From Shewanella subflava (lineage in GTDB: Bacteria > Pseudomonadota > Gammaproteobacteria > Enterobacterales > Shewanellaceae): a DNA stretch of 64,000 bases. Location of the stretch: contig NZ_JAPDMX010000005.1 of the NCBI RefSeq assembly GCF_025971955.1, forward strand, positions 1 through 64,000, in the 5' to 3' direction. Positions within the stretch are counted from its first letter, which is position 1. Every line of letters starts with the position of its first letter. The position numbers were made by a program, and so were the translations under genes. Under the pieces are notes generated by a model that saw only the letters and a list, made by a program, of their open reading frames with translations, did not search any database and had not been told where the DNA came from. Below, piece by piece: positions 46,087-57,470 of the stretch.

Positions 46087-46941
46087 ATGACACAAAATCA
46101 CGATCCTTATAGTGATGCTGAAGCACTTAAAGGCTTAACTTTAGGCCAATCCACTGCATATCAAGCTGAATATGATGCATCACTGCTGCAAGGGGTCCCG
46201 CGTAAACTTAACCGTGACGCTATTGAATTAACCGGTGAACTGCCTTTTCATGGCACCGATATTTGGACTGCTTATGAATTATCTTGGCTGAACAGCAAAG
46301 GTAAGCCTATGGTGGCGATTGCTGAAGTGCAATTAGACATCAATAGCCTCAATTTAATTGAATCTAAGTCATTTAAATTGTACTTGAACAGCTTTAATCA
46401 AACGAAATTTGACAGTGTCGATGTGGTTGAAGAAACCCTGAAAAATGACCTGTCACGTTGCGCCCAAGGTGATGTTTCAGTCAAAGTCATTGAACCAAAA
46501 CAGTTTAACCTTGAACGCATTGTAGAATTACCCGGTACTTGCATCGATGACTTAGATATCGAAGTCGATGACTATGGATTTAATCCTGATTATTTACTTG
46601 ATAGCACTGAAGAAAAAAATGTTGCTGAAACCTTAAATTCCAATTTGTTAAAATCAAATTGTTTAATTACCTCGCAACCCGATTGGGGTAGCGTGATGAT
46701 CCGCTATCAAGGCGCCAAAATTAATCGCGAGAGTTTACTTCGCTATTTGATTTCATTCCGTCAACACAATGAATTCCATGAACAATGCATCGAGCGTATT
46801 TTTGTTGATTTGAAAAAGTACTGTGGTTGTTCAAAACTAACGGTTTATGCGCGTTATACCCGCAGAGGCGGTTTAGACATTAACCCTTACCGCAGTGACT
46901 TTGAACATCCACCGGAATCAAATCGCTTAGCAAGGCAATAA
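46087..46941 (+). CDS. queF: QueF, 7-cyano-7-deazaguanine reductase
   Basis: This 284-residue bimodular QueF reduces preQ0 to preQ1 with NADPH for queuosine in tRNA. C192 in [13 protein letters not shown] is the expected catalytic cysteine. The partner motif [16 protein letters not shown] carries the conserved histidine/glutamate. The N-terminal module begins with the family-typical [15 protein letters not shown]. The length matches E. coli QueF (282). It diverges from syd by about 55 bp. Confidence 0.95.
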   Translation: MTQNHDPYSDAEALKGLTLGQSTAYQAEYDASLLQGVPRKLNRDAIELTGELPFHGTDIWTAYELSWLNSKGKPMVAIAEVQLDINSLNLIESKSFKLYLNSFNQTKFDSVDVVEETLKNDLSRCAQGDVSVKVIEPKQFNLERIVELPGTCIDDLDIEVDDYGFNPDYLLDSTEEKNVAETLNSNLLKSNCLITSQPDWGSVMIRYQGAKINRESLLRYLISFRQHNEFHEQCIERIFVDLKKYCGCSKLTVYARYTRRGGLDINPYRSDFEHPPESNRLARQ

Positions 46942-47330
46942 GTCTGCTGCGATTAATCTTTTGGGTTGGTTGTGCTGCAGTAAAGTCGTCTACTACCAGC
47001 AACTTTACTGTATAAAACGGCTACACACACTGACAGATAAATTAGCAAAAATGTTTAATCATTAAATTCAATTTGTAAGTTACAGATATGAGCTATTAAT
47101 CAAATGATGTGGTTATAGTCACAATGGTAAGTTTGTTTAACGGTTGAAAGACTTTTCCCTTACCGTTGCATATTTCATAAGATCTACTGCCAATAAATAG
47201 CCGCCATCAATTTTCTTGATGACGGCTTTTTGTTATATAAAGTGTTACAAATTGCTGATGTAAGCGAAACTCACTTTGTTTAATTACATGTTACTCTTCA
47301 GTCAAATCCTAATAAAAATGAGACGTTACC
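46942..47330. other. Intergenic stretch, possible small RNA
   Basis: No protein gene was found. It contains a hairpin without T-run (46978-47010, CAGTAAAGT/ACTTTACTG) soon after queF. A second stem, AACGGT/ACCGTT (47139-47144 and 47162-47167), is followed by a terminator at 47199-47232. This could be a free-standing small RNA gene. The promoter is not clear. Confidence 0.35.
47199..47232 (+). terminator. Terminator-like hairpin upstream of the S10 peptidase
   Basis: AGCCGCCATCAA (47199-47210) pairs with TTGATGACGGCT (47216-47227) with one mismatch, followed by TTTTT. It is far from the queF stop (258 bp), so it may end a separate short transcript. Confidence 0.7.
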
Positions 47331-48920
47331 ATGCGCAAAATTCTGGTCATATTCTGCGGTGTGCTAATTTGCATGCAATTCAGTTTATCGATTTCTGTCA
47401 GTCACGCTGCTGACAACAATAATACTATTGGTGCCAATAATCTTAGTCACAGCAATAACATCAATATCGCCGACAGAAAAAAACGACAAATTCCAATAGA
47501 TCAGCATGTTATCACTCAACATAAAACCACTATTTTAGATAAAAAAGTTGCTTATAGCGCCACAACCGGTACACAACCGGTTTGGGACAATGAAGGTAAT
47601 CCAACTGCCACACTATTTTATACTTACTACCAACGCACTGATATTAAAGATAATAGCAGCCGCCCTCTGGTCATATCTTTTAACGGTGGACCAGGCTCGG
47701 CGTCGGTGTGGATGCATGTTGCCTACACCGGCCCGCGGGTACTCAATGTTGATAATGAAGGCTACCCACTACAACCATATGGGGTAAAAAGTAATGATTA
47801 TTCTATTTTAGATGTGGCCGACATTGTTTTTGTTAATCCAGTAAATACCGGTTACTCACGCGTTCTGCCCGATGCCGACGGCAAAATGCCCTCAAAAGAT
47901 GAACAACAAAAAATGTTTTTTGGTGTGAATGCTGATGTGAGTTATTTAGCAGAATGGATCACCACCTTTGTGTCACGCAATGAGCGCTGGCGTTCACCTA
48001 AGTTTTTAATTGGTGAAAGTTATGGCACCACAAGGGTATCGGGATTGGCACTAGAGCTACAAAAAAACCAGTGGATGTATCCTAATGGTGTCATCCTTGT
48101 GTCGCCTACAGACATAGGTATTGAGCGTAATGGGCCAGTGAAAGCCGCTAATCGCCTGCCCTATTTTGCCGCAACCGCGTGGTACCATAAAGCCCTCGCA
48201 GAAGATCTACAACAACAGGATTTAACCCCGCTATTAGCTGAGGTGGAAAACTTTACCATTAACCAGTATTTACCCGCATTAGCCAAGGGAAGTTTTATCG
48301 ATGATGAAGAAAAACAACGTATTGCTAAGCAAGTTGCCCGCTACTCAGGTCTGAGCGTCAAAGAGGTGTTGCAAAGTAATCTAGATATTGATACCGACTA
48401 CTTTTGGAAAACCTTACTGCGTGAACGTCAGCAAACGGTTGGTCGATTAGATTCGCGCTACTTAGGGATTGATAAAAAAACGGTCGGAGCACGCCCAGAT
48501 TACAACGCCGAGCTAACATCATGGTTGCATAGCTTTACCCCTGCAATTAATGACTACCTTCGCACTGAACTAAATTATAAAACAGATATTAAATACAACA
48601 TGTTTGGCCCAGTTCATCCGTGGGATAGAAGTAATGATAATTCTGGAGAGAATTTGCGTTTAGCGATGGCTCAAAACCCCTACCTCAATGTCATGATCCA
48701 ATCAGGATATTATGATGGCGCCACCAACTATTTTGATGCCAAGTACACTATGTGGCAGTTAGACCGCAGCGGCCAAATGAAAAACAGACTGTCGTTTAAA
48801 GGCTATCGAAGTGGCCATATGATGTATTTGCGTTATGAGGATTTAAAACAATCTAACCAAGATTTACGCGAATTTATTCTCTCAAGTTTACCTAAACCAA
48901 ATCAAGCGGCTAAGTACTAA
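47331..48920 (+). CDS. Serine carboxypeptidase, peptidase family S10
   Basis: This 529-residue exported protein has a signal peptide at about 1-27 (cleavage after SHAA). The alpha/beta-hydrolase triad is intact: S230 in GESYGTTR, D462 in YYDGATNYF and H496 in SGHMMYLR. The oxyanion motif SFNGGPGSASVWMH is present. S10 enzymes remove C-terminal residues at acidic pH; bacterial members are thought to act in the periplasm or outside. It is convergent with the phosphopantetheinyl transferase, overlapping by 4 nt. Confidence 0.92.
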   Translation: MRKILVIFCGVLICMQFSLSISVSHAADNNNTIGANNLSHSNNINIADRKKRQIPIDQHVITQHKTTILDKKVAYSATTGTQPVWDNEGNPTATLFYTYYQRTDIKDNSSRPLVISFNGGPGSASVWMHVAYTGPRVLNVDNEGYPLQPYGVKSNDYSILDVADIVFVNPVNTGYSRVLPDADGKMPSKDEQQKMFFGVNADVSYLAEWITTFVSRNERWRSPKFLIGESYGTTRVSGLALELQKNQWMYPNGVILVSPTDIGIERNGPVKAANRLPYFAATAWYHKALAEDLQQQDLTPLLAEVENFTINQYLPALAKGSFIDDEEKQRIAKQVARYSGLSVKEVLQSNLDIDTDYFWKTLLRERQQTVGRLDSRYLGIDKKTVGARPDYNAELTSWLHSFTPAINDYLRTELNYKTDIKYNMFGPVHPWDRSNDNSGENLRLAMAQNPYLNVMIQSGYYDGATNYFDAKYTMWQLDRSGQMKNRLSFKGYRSGHMMYLRYEDLKQSNQDLREFILSSLPKPNQAAKY

Positions 48921-49792
48921 ACGGCTACCAACTGAGCCAATGATGTTAATCTCATTATTGGCTCAGAGATATTGACTTGTTTCGCTGCATCATCACGGCT
49001 TTTTTCATTATTATCCTTCACTAAACCATTCATTCCGATACAAATGCTGAACCGATAGGTATCAGTCAAACGCCCAAAGCGGCAAATCCAGTGACCGTTA
49101 TCGCTAACCGGAGCACTAAAGTGGATTTCATCATGGCGGCATAATCTGGGCGATGGAGCCATGTCAGAAAAACAGTCTGCTTGAAACACATGATTATTAT
49201 TAAATGAAAACGAAAAGGAGCTTAATGATTGCGCTAATCCTTCACCCGTTGCTTTAATGTACGCCTCTTTTAGTGTCCATAAATCAAAAAAACGCTGCCG
49301 TTGTAGCGCTTCAGGTAAGGCAATTAAATCAGCCACTTCATTGGCAGAAAAATAGTGATTTAGAATCGGCTTAATATTGGTATTGGTACGCAGACGCTCA
49401 ATATCAAGACCAAATAAAACCGCGTTATCTACAACATTTAGGGAACTCAAATTAGCACACGGCAACACGCCAATCATTAGCCAGTCACCACTGTGGCTTA
49501 GGTTAAAATGCAACCCCGTTTGCGTGAATTGCTCAATAGCTAAACTCGGCTTGCCTTTATCGCCATATTCAAATTGCCACTGCTGCGGCAGCACATAACT
49601 GTGCAGGGATAAAACAGCCCGCAATGCTAAACGAACTTGTAGTGCATTATGTTGAGCCTGTTCAGCTTTATAACGATGTATCTTGTTTATTTCATGGTCA
49701 GTTAACCAGCCCAAAGCCAACCCCTGTTGAAACTCAATTAGACTAAGCGGGTTATTTAACGGGATAAAATAAACGTGTGGTTGGATCATCAT
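48917..49792 (-). CDS. Sfp-type 4'-phosphopantetheinyl transferase
   Basis: This protein has about 291 residues and transfers phosphopantetheine from CoA to a carrier-protein serine. The family motifs are FGLDIERLRTN (Mg-binding aspartate) and FFDLWTLKEAYIKATGEG (Mg/CoA binding). NLSHSGDWLMIGV matches the third motif. The open frame runs from TTG 49888, but tandem ATGs at 49792 and 49789 are more likely starts. No carrier or synthase gene is adjacent. Targets may be a polyunsaturated-fatty-acid or non-ribosomal synthase encoded elsewhere. Confidence 0.9.
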   Translation of the reverse strand: MMIQPHVYFIPLNNPLSLIEFQQGLALGWLTDHEINKIHRYKAEQAQHNALQVRLALRAVLSLHSYVLPQQWQFEYGDKGKPSLAIEQFTQTGLHFNLSHSGDWLMIGVLPCANLSSLNVVDNAVLFGLDIERLRTNTNIKPILNHYFSANEVADLIALPEALQRQRFFDLWTLKEAYIKATGEGLAQSLSSFSFSFNNNHVFQADCFSDMAPSPRLCRHDEIHFSAPVSDNGHWICRFGRLTDTYRFSICIGMNGLVKDNNEKSRDDAAKQVNISEPIMRLTSLAQLVAV

Positions 49793-49888
49793 TGCTTCTC
49801 GATTTGAACAAGCTTCATATTGGGCTAGGAAAGTTAAACCATTAATCTGGCGAACATTATTTAACAAACTGGCTGATACTGCCTGCAA

Positions 49889-50308
49889 GTGTGTTTACAT
49901 TAAAATAATTTGTAAAGCCCTTTGTCTTTTTCTGTATTAACTGACTTGTATTATCAAACTACTGGTTAGCTAAATCTAAAAGCTTATCTCATCTGTATTT
50001 TTAGCATGCTGAAATAGTATAAACATCCATTTTCATCGGATGAAAACTTCCCATGATCCAATAAATAATGGTGATAATTGCTGATGAGGATTTTCTACGC
50101 TTTGTGTAACAGGTAAGTGTATTCAGCTTAAAATGGTCTAAATTCAATCGCTAAAACTTAAGTTAAACTTGAATAACTCGCTCGTTACAAGTTACAAGGC
50201 AAATTACCTCGACATTAACACGCTTTTTGCAACTGCGTACGACAAAACCACCAGCAATTGGCGGTTTACTGAGTATGAACAAGCAAATATTTTTAATACT
50301 TATTAAAG
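49889..50308. other. Intergenic stretch without a recognised gene
   Basis: I see no coding frame, RNA gene or strong hairpin here. The right part follows the stop of the minus-strand chemoreceptor but lacks a clear T-run terminator. The left part should contain the promoter of the phosphopantetheinyl transferase. Confidence 0.4.
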
Positions 50309-52633
50309 TTATGTTTTGAAACGGCCTACTAACTCAAATAATCGATCTGAATTTTGTTGAATATTTGCATTTAAATTTTCAGATTTGAGTGCTTGAGACG
50401 AAACACTCTCTGCAGAGGTTGCAATGGATTGGATGTTATTATCCATTTCAAACACTAAGCTAGATTGCACTTTTGTATTTGCTGCTGCTCTTTCTAATGC
50501 ATCAGATACTTTGTTAATTAAAGTAGAGATATCATTTAACGCATTTCCAACATGGCTACTTTGCTCAACAGTGTCTAATCCAATTTGTTCACTTTGGTGC
50601 ATCATTTTAGTCGCCATACTGGCTGTAGATTTTAATTTGTTTATCGTTTCTTGAATATGCGCAGTACTATCTTGGGTTTTAGCGGCCAAGGAGCGAACTT
50701 CATCGGCCACAACAGCAAAGCCCCTTCCTTGCTCTCCTGCTCTTGCTGCCTCAATTGCAGCATTCAAAGCTAATAAATTGGTTTGCTCTGCAATACTTTG
50801 TATTACCGCAAGTACGCTACCAATATTCTCTACCTCTTTACCCAACGCCTCAATTGTGCCACAACTTTCCCGTAGACTGGTGGCAAGGCTAAGAATTGTT
50901 TCTTGATTATTATTAACAACTTGCCGGCCATCTTCAGTGACTAAAGCCGCTTCTTTTGCCGAAAGCATCACTTGAGATGTCACTTCGGCAGTATCTTGTG
51001 ACGTGGTATTCAAATTACCAAATGATATTGCAACATTATCAGTTTGTTTACGTTGCTCAACCATGGCAAGTGTAGTGGAATGACTAATTTCATTTAACTT
51101 ATCAATATTACTTTTAATACCAGCAGAGTTCGAAGCGACTTGAATGACAATATTATGCACATTGGAAATAAAACGATTAAACTCCCTAGATAACTCGCCC
51201 ATTTCATCTTGACGTTTATCATCTAATCGTTGAGTCAGATCGCCATCGCCTTCGGCGATATTCTTCAGTGTATCGATCGTTGACATAATTGGGCTTGTCA
51301 TTGATTTAGAGAAAATATAACCCGCTAACGCTGACACCATTAACGCAATGCAGATCACTACGATCGAGATTTTCAAAATAGCATTTTGCAACTCCACCGT
51401 TGCTGCAAAAGCTTCATTTTCATTAATTTCGCTCACTAAAACCCAATTCGCATCACCAATTTTAAACGGACGATATGCAGATAACACCACGTCTCCCGCC
51501 AAATTCTGATATCGAGTAGACCCAATTTCACCTTTTAAACCAAGTTGGACAGCTTCTGTATTGACTGGCACCACCCCAACAAGCGAACCGCTCAATTTAA
51601 TTCTATTCAAATCAAGCTTAGACATGCCTTGGCTCTCTCGATCTGATAGGTATTTATCTGAGTTTTCAATAAACAAACGACTGACACTTCTCAGCTTTGA
51701 GTCCTGCCCTACAACATAGGTTTCACCTGTTTCACCAAGACCAATATTTTGCCAGGATTGATGATGTGTAAAAATATCATTTAATTGTTTAATTGAAGAC
51801 TTAACAACTATCACGCCGATGAAATTATCCATATCAAAAACAGGTGCGGCGATAAACATGGTAGGAAACCCCAGGCTGGGTTCATAATTTGAGAAATCCG
51901 TTATTGATACCTCACCTTTCACCGGATTCGCCACAATGGCATTGTAAGCTTGCGCTAAACCCGTATTAGCAAATGGGCCGTTTTGTAAGTTTGTGGCAAA
52001 ATCAATATTCTTTGAAACTGAGTAGACGATATCAGAGGTTTTAGGATCAATAAGTAATAAGTCTTTATAACCAAAGTTTGCAATTAATTCACGGAAATTA
52101 ACGTGATAAAAACTATGCGACTCAGAGTAAGCAGAATAATCAGGAGAATATACAAGGGCATTTTTTTTATCTAAATCGGCATCATTCTGACTGATATAGC
52201 TATATTGTAATGCCATCGCATTTGCATTTAACTTATTCAAATTAGACGAGATAGCAGGCTCTTCTGCATTATATTTTTTATATAATGGTGCAAACTTTTG
52301 CTGATAGAATTGTGAAACTAAAGAGGTTGTTGTCTCAACGGGTAAATCTGCTTTTTGGGCATGCGATGAAAAACTGCCACTAAAGTCAGCCATCGCCTCT
52401 ATTGTTGTTTGACTCGTTGTGATTGAATTGATGTTTTTTTTCACTAAGTCAAAATAGGTTTCAACATTTTCCAAAGTCACATCTCTGACGGATATCAGCT
52501 GATTGTTTGCTTGCGCTTCAAGCAGCACTTTTCCTTTAATATTCGCCTCCCAAGAAAGCACAAGAGCAGCCACTAATACTGGGACAAAACCAATCACAGT
52601 CGCACCAAGTACTAATTTTCGTCTTATATTCAT
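50309..52633 (-). CDS. Methyl-accepting chemotaxis protein, Cache-type sensor
   Basis: This 774-residue chemoreceptor has TM1 (about 8-30), a large periplasmic double-Cache domain (about 35-410) and TM2 (about 417-438). A HAMP domain (about 440-492) and a cytoplasmic signalling domain follow. The hairpin tip is conserved: [37 protein letters not shown], which binds CheA/CheW. The ligand is unknown. No C-terminal CheR-docking pentapeptide is visible (ends GRFKT). It is a single gene. Confidence 0.95.
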   Translation of the reverse strand: MNIRRKLVLGATVIGFVPVLVAALVLSWEANIKGKVLLEAQANNQLISVRDVTLENVETYFDLVKKNINSITTSQTTIEAMADFSGSFSSHAQKADLPVETTTSLVSQFYQQKFAPLYKKYNAEEPAISSNLNKLNANAMALQYSYISQNDADLDKKNALVYSPDYSAYSESHSFYHVNFRELIANFGYKDLLLIDPKTSDIVYSVSKNIDFATNLQNGPFANTGLAQAYNAIVANPVKGEVSITDFSNYEPSLGFPTMFIAAPVFDMDNFIGVIVVKSSIKQLNDIFTHHQSWQNIGLGETGETYVVGQDSKLRSVSRLFIENSDKYLSDRESQGMSKLDLNRIKLSGSLVGVVPVNTEAVQLGLKGEIGSTRYQNLAGDVVLSAYRPFKIGDANWVLVSEINENEAFAATVELQNAILKISIVVICIALMVSALAGYIFSKSMTSPIMSTIDTLKNIAEGDGDLTQRLDDKRQDEMGELSREFNRFISNVHNIVIQVASNSAGIKSNIDKLNEISHSTTLAMVEQRKQTDNVAISFGNLNTTSQDTAEVTSQVMLSAKEAALVTEDGRQVVNNNQETILSLATSLRESCGTIEALGKEVENIGSVLAVIQSIAEQTNLLALNAAIEAARAGEQGRGFAVVADEVRSLAAKTQDSTAHIQETINKLKSTASMATKMMHQSEQIGLDTVEQSSHVGNALNDISTLINKVSDALERAAANTKVQSSLVFEMDNNIQSIATSAESVSSQALKSENLNANIQQNSDRLFELVGRFKT

Positions 52634-53185
52634 AAATCCCCTTTCAAGTAATCAACATTTTTATTTTCTATTTTTAGTTAATCTACTGCATTTGTGAAAA
52701 CTTTGTATACGAAAAAAAGTAAACCCAATTAACATTAGGAGTTAAAACATGTTTTTTCAAATATAAATCAAGGCTCAACATCTTATGCGGCATTAATGAG
52801 CTAATATTGACGAGATAATCAAATTAAGCATGAAACTTTTGGCCCGTTTTTAACGCAATTTAAATCTAAATAGCGCCCCTTTTACCGTTATTATTTTTAG
52901 CTGCACGATAAGCAGACAATACAGCAATCAGATTAAACAACTGAACTCATTTCATTTAAGTTCATACATTTCACTTTTTTATCATTTAACACCTCAATAG
53001 TTGGTGACTATTAGATGGTTAAAGTGTCCTGTTTAATTAAAGTGGAACAATTAGCACAGCTGTGAGCAACTAAGATAGACTGTCATTGAGACACTTTTAG
53101 CAATGAATTCCATATATATCTCTTCGGTTCTGAATCTGCGATTGGCTAGTTAAAATTAATATCATCATATACTTAGAGGCGGACA
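52634..53185. other. Intergenic stretch without a recognised gene
   Basis: This is 552 bp of A+T-rich sequence between the chemoreceptor and glutathione-transferase genes. No open frame with coding character, tRNA or repeat was seen. The left part must hold the chemoreceptor promoter. Confidence 0.4.
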
Positions 53186-53806
53186 TTACGCCATCATCCC
53201 TACAAATCCGCGTTGTTGCTCAACATTAGCAAGCCATTGTTTAATTGATGGATAGGCTTTTAAATCAAATCCACCTTGATGAGCAACATGGGTATAAGCA
53301 AAAAGTGCAATATCGGCTAAGGTAAATTGCTCGCCCACTAGAAAAGCTGAGTTTTTAAGGGTTTGCTCCATAAAATCTAACGCTTTATAGCCTTTTTTAT
53401 GGATAGCTTTATATTCATTAAGTCTGTCATTTGGCATGCCCAAATAATACTGAATGAAGCGCGCGACGGCGATATATGGCTCATGACTGTATTGTTCAAA
53501 AAACATCCACTGATACATTTTGGCTTTATCAAAAGGATCGTTGGGGATCAGTGCAGAGTTTTCAGCCAAATATCCCATGATGGCATTCGATTCTGATAAT
53601 ATTTGACCGTTTGCTGTTTCTATTAATGGAATTTTGCCCAAAGGGTGTTTTTGAAGATACCAATCATCCTGCGTATCGCCCTGTAAAATATCCATATCAT
53701 GCCAGCGATGCGCTATTCCAAGTAGGCTTAATACCAGTTTGACCTTGTAGCAATTGCCTGACTTAATATCACCATAAACAGTTAACATATTTTGCTTTTG
53801 CTCCAC
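53186..53806 (-). CDS. Glutathione S-transferase family protein
   Basis: This 206-residue protein has an N-terminal thioredoxin-like domain (about 7-85) with VYGDIKSGNCYKVKLVL and the cis-proline strand KIPLIETANGQILSESNAIMGYLAE. An all-helical C-terminal domain follows (about 95-205; LVGEQFTLADIALFAYTHVA). Ser14 or nearby Asn/Cys in KSGNCYK would be the catalytic residue. The substrate is unknown. It lies 32 bp after the crbS-type gene on the same strand and could be cotranscribed. Confidence 0.9.
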   Translation of the reverse strand: MEQKQNMLTVYGDIKSGNCYKVKLVLSLLGIAHRWHDMDILQGDTQDDWYLQKHPLGKIPLIETANGQILSESNAIMGYLAENSALIPNDPFDKAKMYQWMFFEQYSHEPYIAVARFIQYYLGMPNDRLNEYKAIHKKGYKALDFMEQTLKNSAFLVGEQFTLADIALFAYTHVAHQGGFDLKAYPSIKQWLANVEQQRGFVGMMA

Positions 53807-53838
53807 ATATTTTTATGCCCAAAGGGTTATAGACTCGA

Positions 53839-56800
53839 TCAGTTTTTCACCAGACTGGAAATTAGCGCTCTTAATGCCGCAGGCTTAACCATTTTAGCCA
53901 TATAGTGATAACCACGTTTTTCAACATCTTCCACTAATTGTTTATTGGTATTTGCCGTGATCAAAATACCCGGTAACTGTTGTCCGTAGCGGGCACGAAT
54001 ACCATCCATTGCATCGACCCCATTCTGGTCATCATCAAGGTGATAATCCGCCAGTACGATATCAGGAGCCACGCCTTTCAAACCAAGTTTAATACGCGCA
54101 TCTGCTAAATCTTTGGCACACACAACTTCACATTGCCAACGGGTTAATAATGACTCTAAACCTGCTAATATGGCTTCTTCATTGTCAATGCATAACACTT
54201 TGACACCTGCTAATGGTTGCAACAAACTGGAATGGGATTTTGTTTCAACCTCATGTACCGTTTTACCTAATGGCACTAATATTGAAAACATGGAACCATC
54301 ACCTAACTGGGATGTGACATTAATATCATGATCAAGCACTTTGCTGATCCTGTCAGCAATCGCTAGCCCTAACCCTAGGCCGCTAACATTGCGACTACTT
54401 GGATGATTTAAGCGTTTAAACTCACGAAATATCTCTTTAATATCATCGGCACCAATACCACAACCAGTGTCGAACACTTGTATTTCGATATGCTCACCGC
54501 GACGACGACAACCCATTAACACCCTGCCGCCTCTGGCATATCGATAAGCATTAGTGAGAAAGTTTTGTAAAATACGTCTAAGTAATGCTGGATCAGAATT
54601 AACCGTTAACGTTGAAGGCACTAGAGTGAAATGGATGTGGCTATCCTGCGCCATCGCATCAAATTCTACCGCCAAAGCATTTAGTACCTCACCGACGGCA
54701 AAGTCACGACGATTAACCTCAACCATGCCAGAATCAAGCTTGGAGATATCTAATAAATCTGTCAGTAACTCACCTGCCGTTTTTAATGAACTATTCACAT
54801 GGGTGAGCGTGGTTCGTGCTTCTAAATCCAAGTTAGGATATTGAGATAAAGACGCGGTGAATAATCTTGCCGCATTGAGTGGCTGCATTAAATCATGGCC
54901 GACTGCCGCTAAAAAGCGCGTTTTTGAAGCATTGGCAAGCTCTTCTTGGGCTTTCGCTTCAAGTAATTCACTGTTGAGCAGGGCTAACTCGTAGGTTCGT
55001 GCTTTAACCCTTTCTTCCAATGTTTCATTGGCTTCCTTTAAGGCTTTTTCCTGTAACCGATACTGAGTAATGTCGGTAAAGGTCATAACAAAACCGCCAT
55101 CGGGCATTGGATTGCCTTGAATTTTTATGACCTTGCCGTCTTTTCGTTCACGCTCAGAAGTATGCGGCGTACCATTGCGCATATGCTGTACACGAACCTC
55201 AACTTGATGGTCGATATCACCTGATCCACAAAACCCTCTGGAGGCATTAAACCTTACCACTTCACTAATTGGCATGCCTTGTTTCAAAAAGCCTTCAGGG
55301 TATTGATATAGCTCGGCATATTTGTAGTTCCACGCCATCAGATTAAGGTCTTTATCAACAACACTCATGCCTTCATAGGCGTGCTCTATTGCGCCACGGA
55401 GCATGTCCTGACTTAAAATGATTTTTGATGAGGCTTCATCTACTAAGCTAAATACTTCATCTAATGCCAAGTCACGTCCCTGCATAACAGAGTCCATCAC
55501 TAACTTTGCACTTGATGCACCAAGCACCCCTGCCAACATATGCTCTGTGTGAGCAATTAATTCATCCGGTGCTGCTTTATGCCAACTGTCACTTTTAACG
55601 GCGTCGGCTGAAAAGCGGCTAAAGCTTTCATAGGCGCGGGTTGGGCTAACAAAGCGGCTGGCAAGGATCAACAAGTCCTGCTGGGCAATAGGTCCCTGAC
55701 GCTTATTGTCATTTTGTTCCAGATGCCAGGGTTTTACAAAGTTACTGGCTTGAATACGCTCAGCAACACCGGCTCTAAACCACAAAGACCCTAAAACATA
55801 GCAAACAATATTGGCCAATAGCGCGGTCAGAATGTCACTCACGTTGGGTTTGATGGTATCTAATATCCCTTGATTAGCACCAAAATGTGCCAGTGCGCTA
55901 ACATCATTGTTACTGAAAAACAAAATGTAACACCACAAACTAAAACCCACACCTAAACCAAAATAAACCCCATTACGATTACCGTATTTCCAATACAAGC
56001 CACCAATTAATGCAGGAGCAAGTTGGGCGAATGCGCCAAATGACAACATCCCCAAATGTGACAGCGAATCACTGTCGACTAAGGTTAAGTAGCTTATATA
56101 ACCAAAACCTAAAATAATGACAATCGCCAAACGTCTGGCATTGAGGAGTAACTGTGAAAATTGGCTGAAATTTTTCTGCCTGATTTGCCCGGTGCGAAGC
56201 ATGATTGGCACTAGCCACTCATTACTGATCATGACACTGATAGTGACCACTGCCACAATCACCATACCCGTTGCCGCAGATAAAGTACCCAATAAAGCAA
56301 TGACCGCTAAAATGGGTTGATCAAGTGCCAACGGTAAGTTGATAACATAAGTATCGGCGGCGACACTGTCACCTAATAATATTTTGCCTGCTAAGGCTAA
56401 AGGTGCAACGAAAATACCAAATAACGCTAAGTATATAGGAAATATCCAGCGGGCTTTTTTGAGAATAGACTCACCACCACACTCAACCACCATCACATGA
56501 AACTGTCTTGGCATACACAAAAATGCCGCCATCCCCACGACTAACTCGGGTAAAAGTGACTCAATTCTTAATTGACCAAATTCAATTAAATCGCGCTCAT
56601 TTGCCTGCTGCCAAATGTCATCAAAACCATCAAAAAAGCCAAAACTGATAACCCCCCCCACCAACAAAAAGGCGGTTAACTTCACCAGTGACTCAAAAGC
56701 AATAGCCACCATCATGCCAGGATTGTGTTCGGTGGCATCTAACTTACGGGTTCCAAATAAAATGGCAAATACAGCCAAAATAAAGGTGATCAGTAAAGGC

Positions 56801-57270
56801 ACCCCTTGATGATTTAAAGGTGCGTCACTGGGTTGGAATAAATTCAGTGAAAACACCATGGCTTTTAGCTGTAACGCGATGTAAGGCATGATGCCGAATA
56901 AAGCAATCAGAGTGACTAAAGCAGCGAGCAACTGGGATTTACCGTAGCGAGCGGCGATAAAATCAGCCACCGAGGTAATATTTTGTGCTTTTGACACCAC
57001 CACCATTTTGCGAAGCAAACCAAAACCAAAGGTAAAAATGATGATCGGACCAATAAAAATCGGTAAAAAAGACCACAGGTTGCTGGCAGACTGCCCCACG
57101 GTGCCAAGAAAACTCCAAGATGAACAATACACAGCCAAGCTTAAGCCATAAATCCACACTTGCGCTTTTTGGGTGATTTTAGTGAACCAGCGCTCAGCCC
57201 CCCAAGCCAAAATAAACAACAGCGACACATAACACACGGCAATAATTGCCACAAAAAGGGTTAAATTCAT
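53839..57270 (-). CDS. crbS: CrbS-type sensor: SLC5 transporter fused to hybrid histidine kinase
   Basis: This protein has 1143 residues. The N-terminal part is a sodium/solute symporter of the SLC5 family with about 13 helices (1-490). A STAC-like linker (about 540-600), a PAS domain (about 615-735) and a short coiled coil follow. The kinase has the phosphorylated His792 in AAVGHDLMQPLNAAR and an ATPase domain (GLGLGLAIADRIS). The C-terminal receiver domain carries Asp1075 in VLADYHLDDDQ. This is the CrbS architecture, which in Vibrio and Pseudomonas activates acs through the regulator CrbR. Divergent acs next door supports that role. A crbR gene is not in the window. Confidence 0.92.
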   Translation of the reverse strand: MNLTLFVAIIAVCYVSLLFILAWGAERWFTKITQKAQVWIYGLSLAVYCSSWSFLGTVGQSASNLWSFLPIFIGPIIIFTFGFGLLRKMVVVSKAQNITSVADFIAARYGKSQLLAALVTLIALFGIMPYIALQLKAMVFSLNLFQPSDAPLNHQGVPLLITFILAVFAILFGTRKLDATEHNPGMMVAIAFESLVKLTAFLLVGGVISFGFFDGFDDIWQQANERDLIEFGQLRIESLLPELVVGMAAFLCMPRQFHVMVVECGGESILKKARWIFPIYLALFGIFVAPLALAGKILLGDSVAADTYVINLPLALDQPILAVIALLGTLSAATGMVIVAVVTISVMISNEWLVPIMLRTGQIRQKNFSQFSQLLLNARRLAIVIILGFGYISYLTLVDSDSLSHLGMLSFGAFAQLAPALIGGLYWKYGNRNGVYFGLGVGFSLWCYILFFSNNDVSALAHFGANQGILDTIKPNVSDILTALLANIVCYVLGSLWFRAGVAERIQASNFVKPWHLEQNDNKRQGPIAQQDLLILASRFVSPTRAYESFSRFSADAVKSDSWHKAAPDELIAHTEHMLAGVLGASSAKLVMDSVMQGRDLALDEVFSLVDEASSKIILSQDMLRGAIEHAYEGMSVVDKDLNLMAWNYKYAELYQYPEGFLKQGMPISEVVRFNASRGFCGSGDIDHQVEVRVQHMRNGTPHTSERERKDGKVIKIQGNPMPDGGFVMTFTDITQYRLQEKALKEANETLEERVKARTYELALLNSELLEAKAQEELANASKTRFLAAVGHDLMQPLNAARLFTASLSQYPNLDLEARTTLTHVNSSLKTAGELLTDLLDISKLDSGMVEVNRRDFAVGEVLNALAVEFDAMAQDSHIHFTLVPSTLTVNSDPALLRRILQNFLTNAYRYARGGRVLMGCRRRGEHIEIQVFDTGCGIGADDIKEIFREFKRLNHPSSRNVSGLGLGLAIADRISKVLDHDINVTSQLGDGSMFSILVPLGKTVHEVETKSHSSLLQPLAGVKVLCIDNEEAILAGLESLLTRWQCEVVCAKDLADARIKLGLKGVAPDIVLADYHLDDDQNGVDAMDGIRARYGQQLPGILITANTNKQLVEDVEKRGYHYMAKMVKPAALRALISSLVKN

Positions 57271-57470
57271 AACGCGATTTATTACCTTGAATTATTGAAT
57301 GAGTCATCCGATATCATTCTTGTTATTATTTGGTTATCTTTTCAAAGCCTTCGATGATTGTCCATTAAACAATCAATATCATGCTGCGCAATAAAATTCA
57401 CAACATTCATTTTTAAAAGAGTCACAGTTTAGCACGTGCAACAGGTTAAATAATAAGGACTTTATCAAAC

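Noticed and set aside
46978..47010. Terminator of queF
   Set aside because: The 9-bp stem CAGTAAAGT/ACTTTACTG is clear, but no T-run follows, so it was mentioned only within the intergenic entry.
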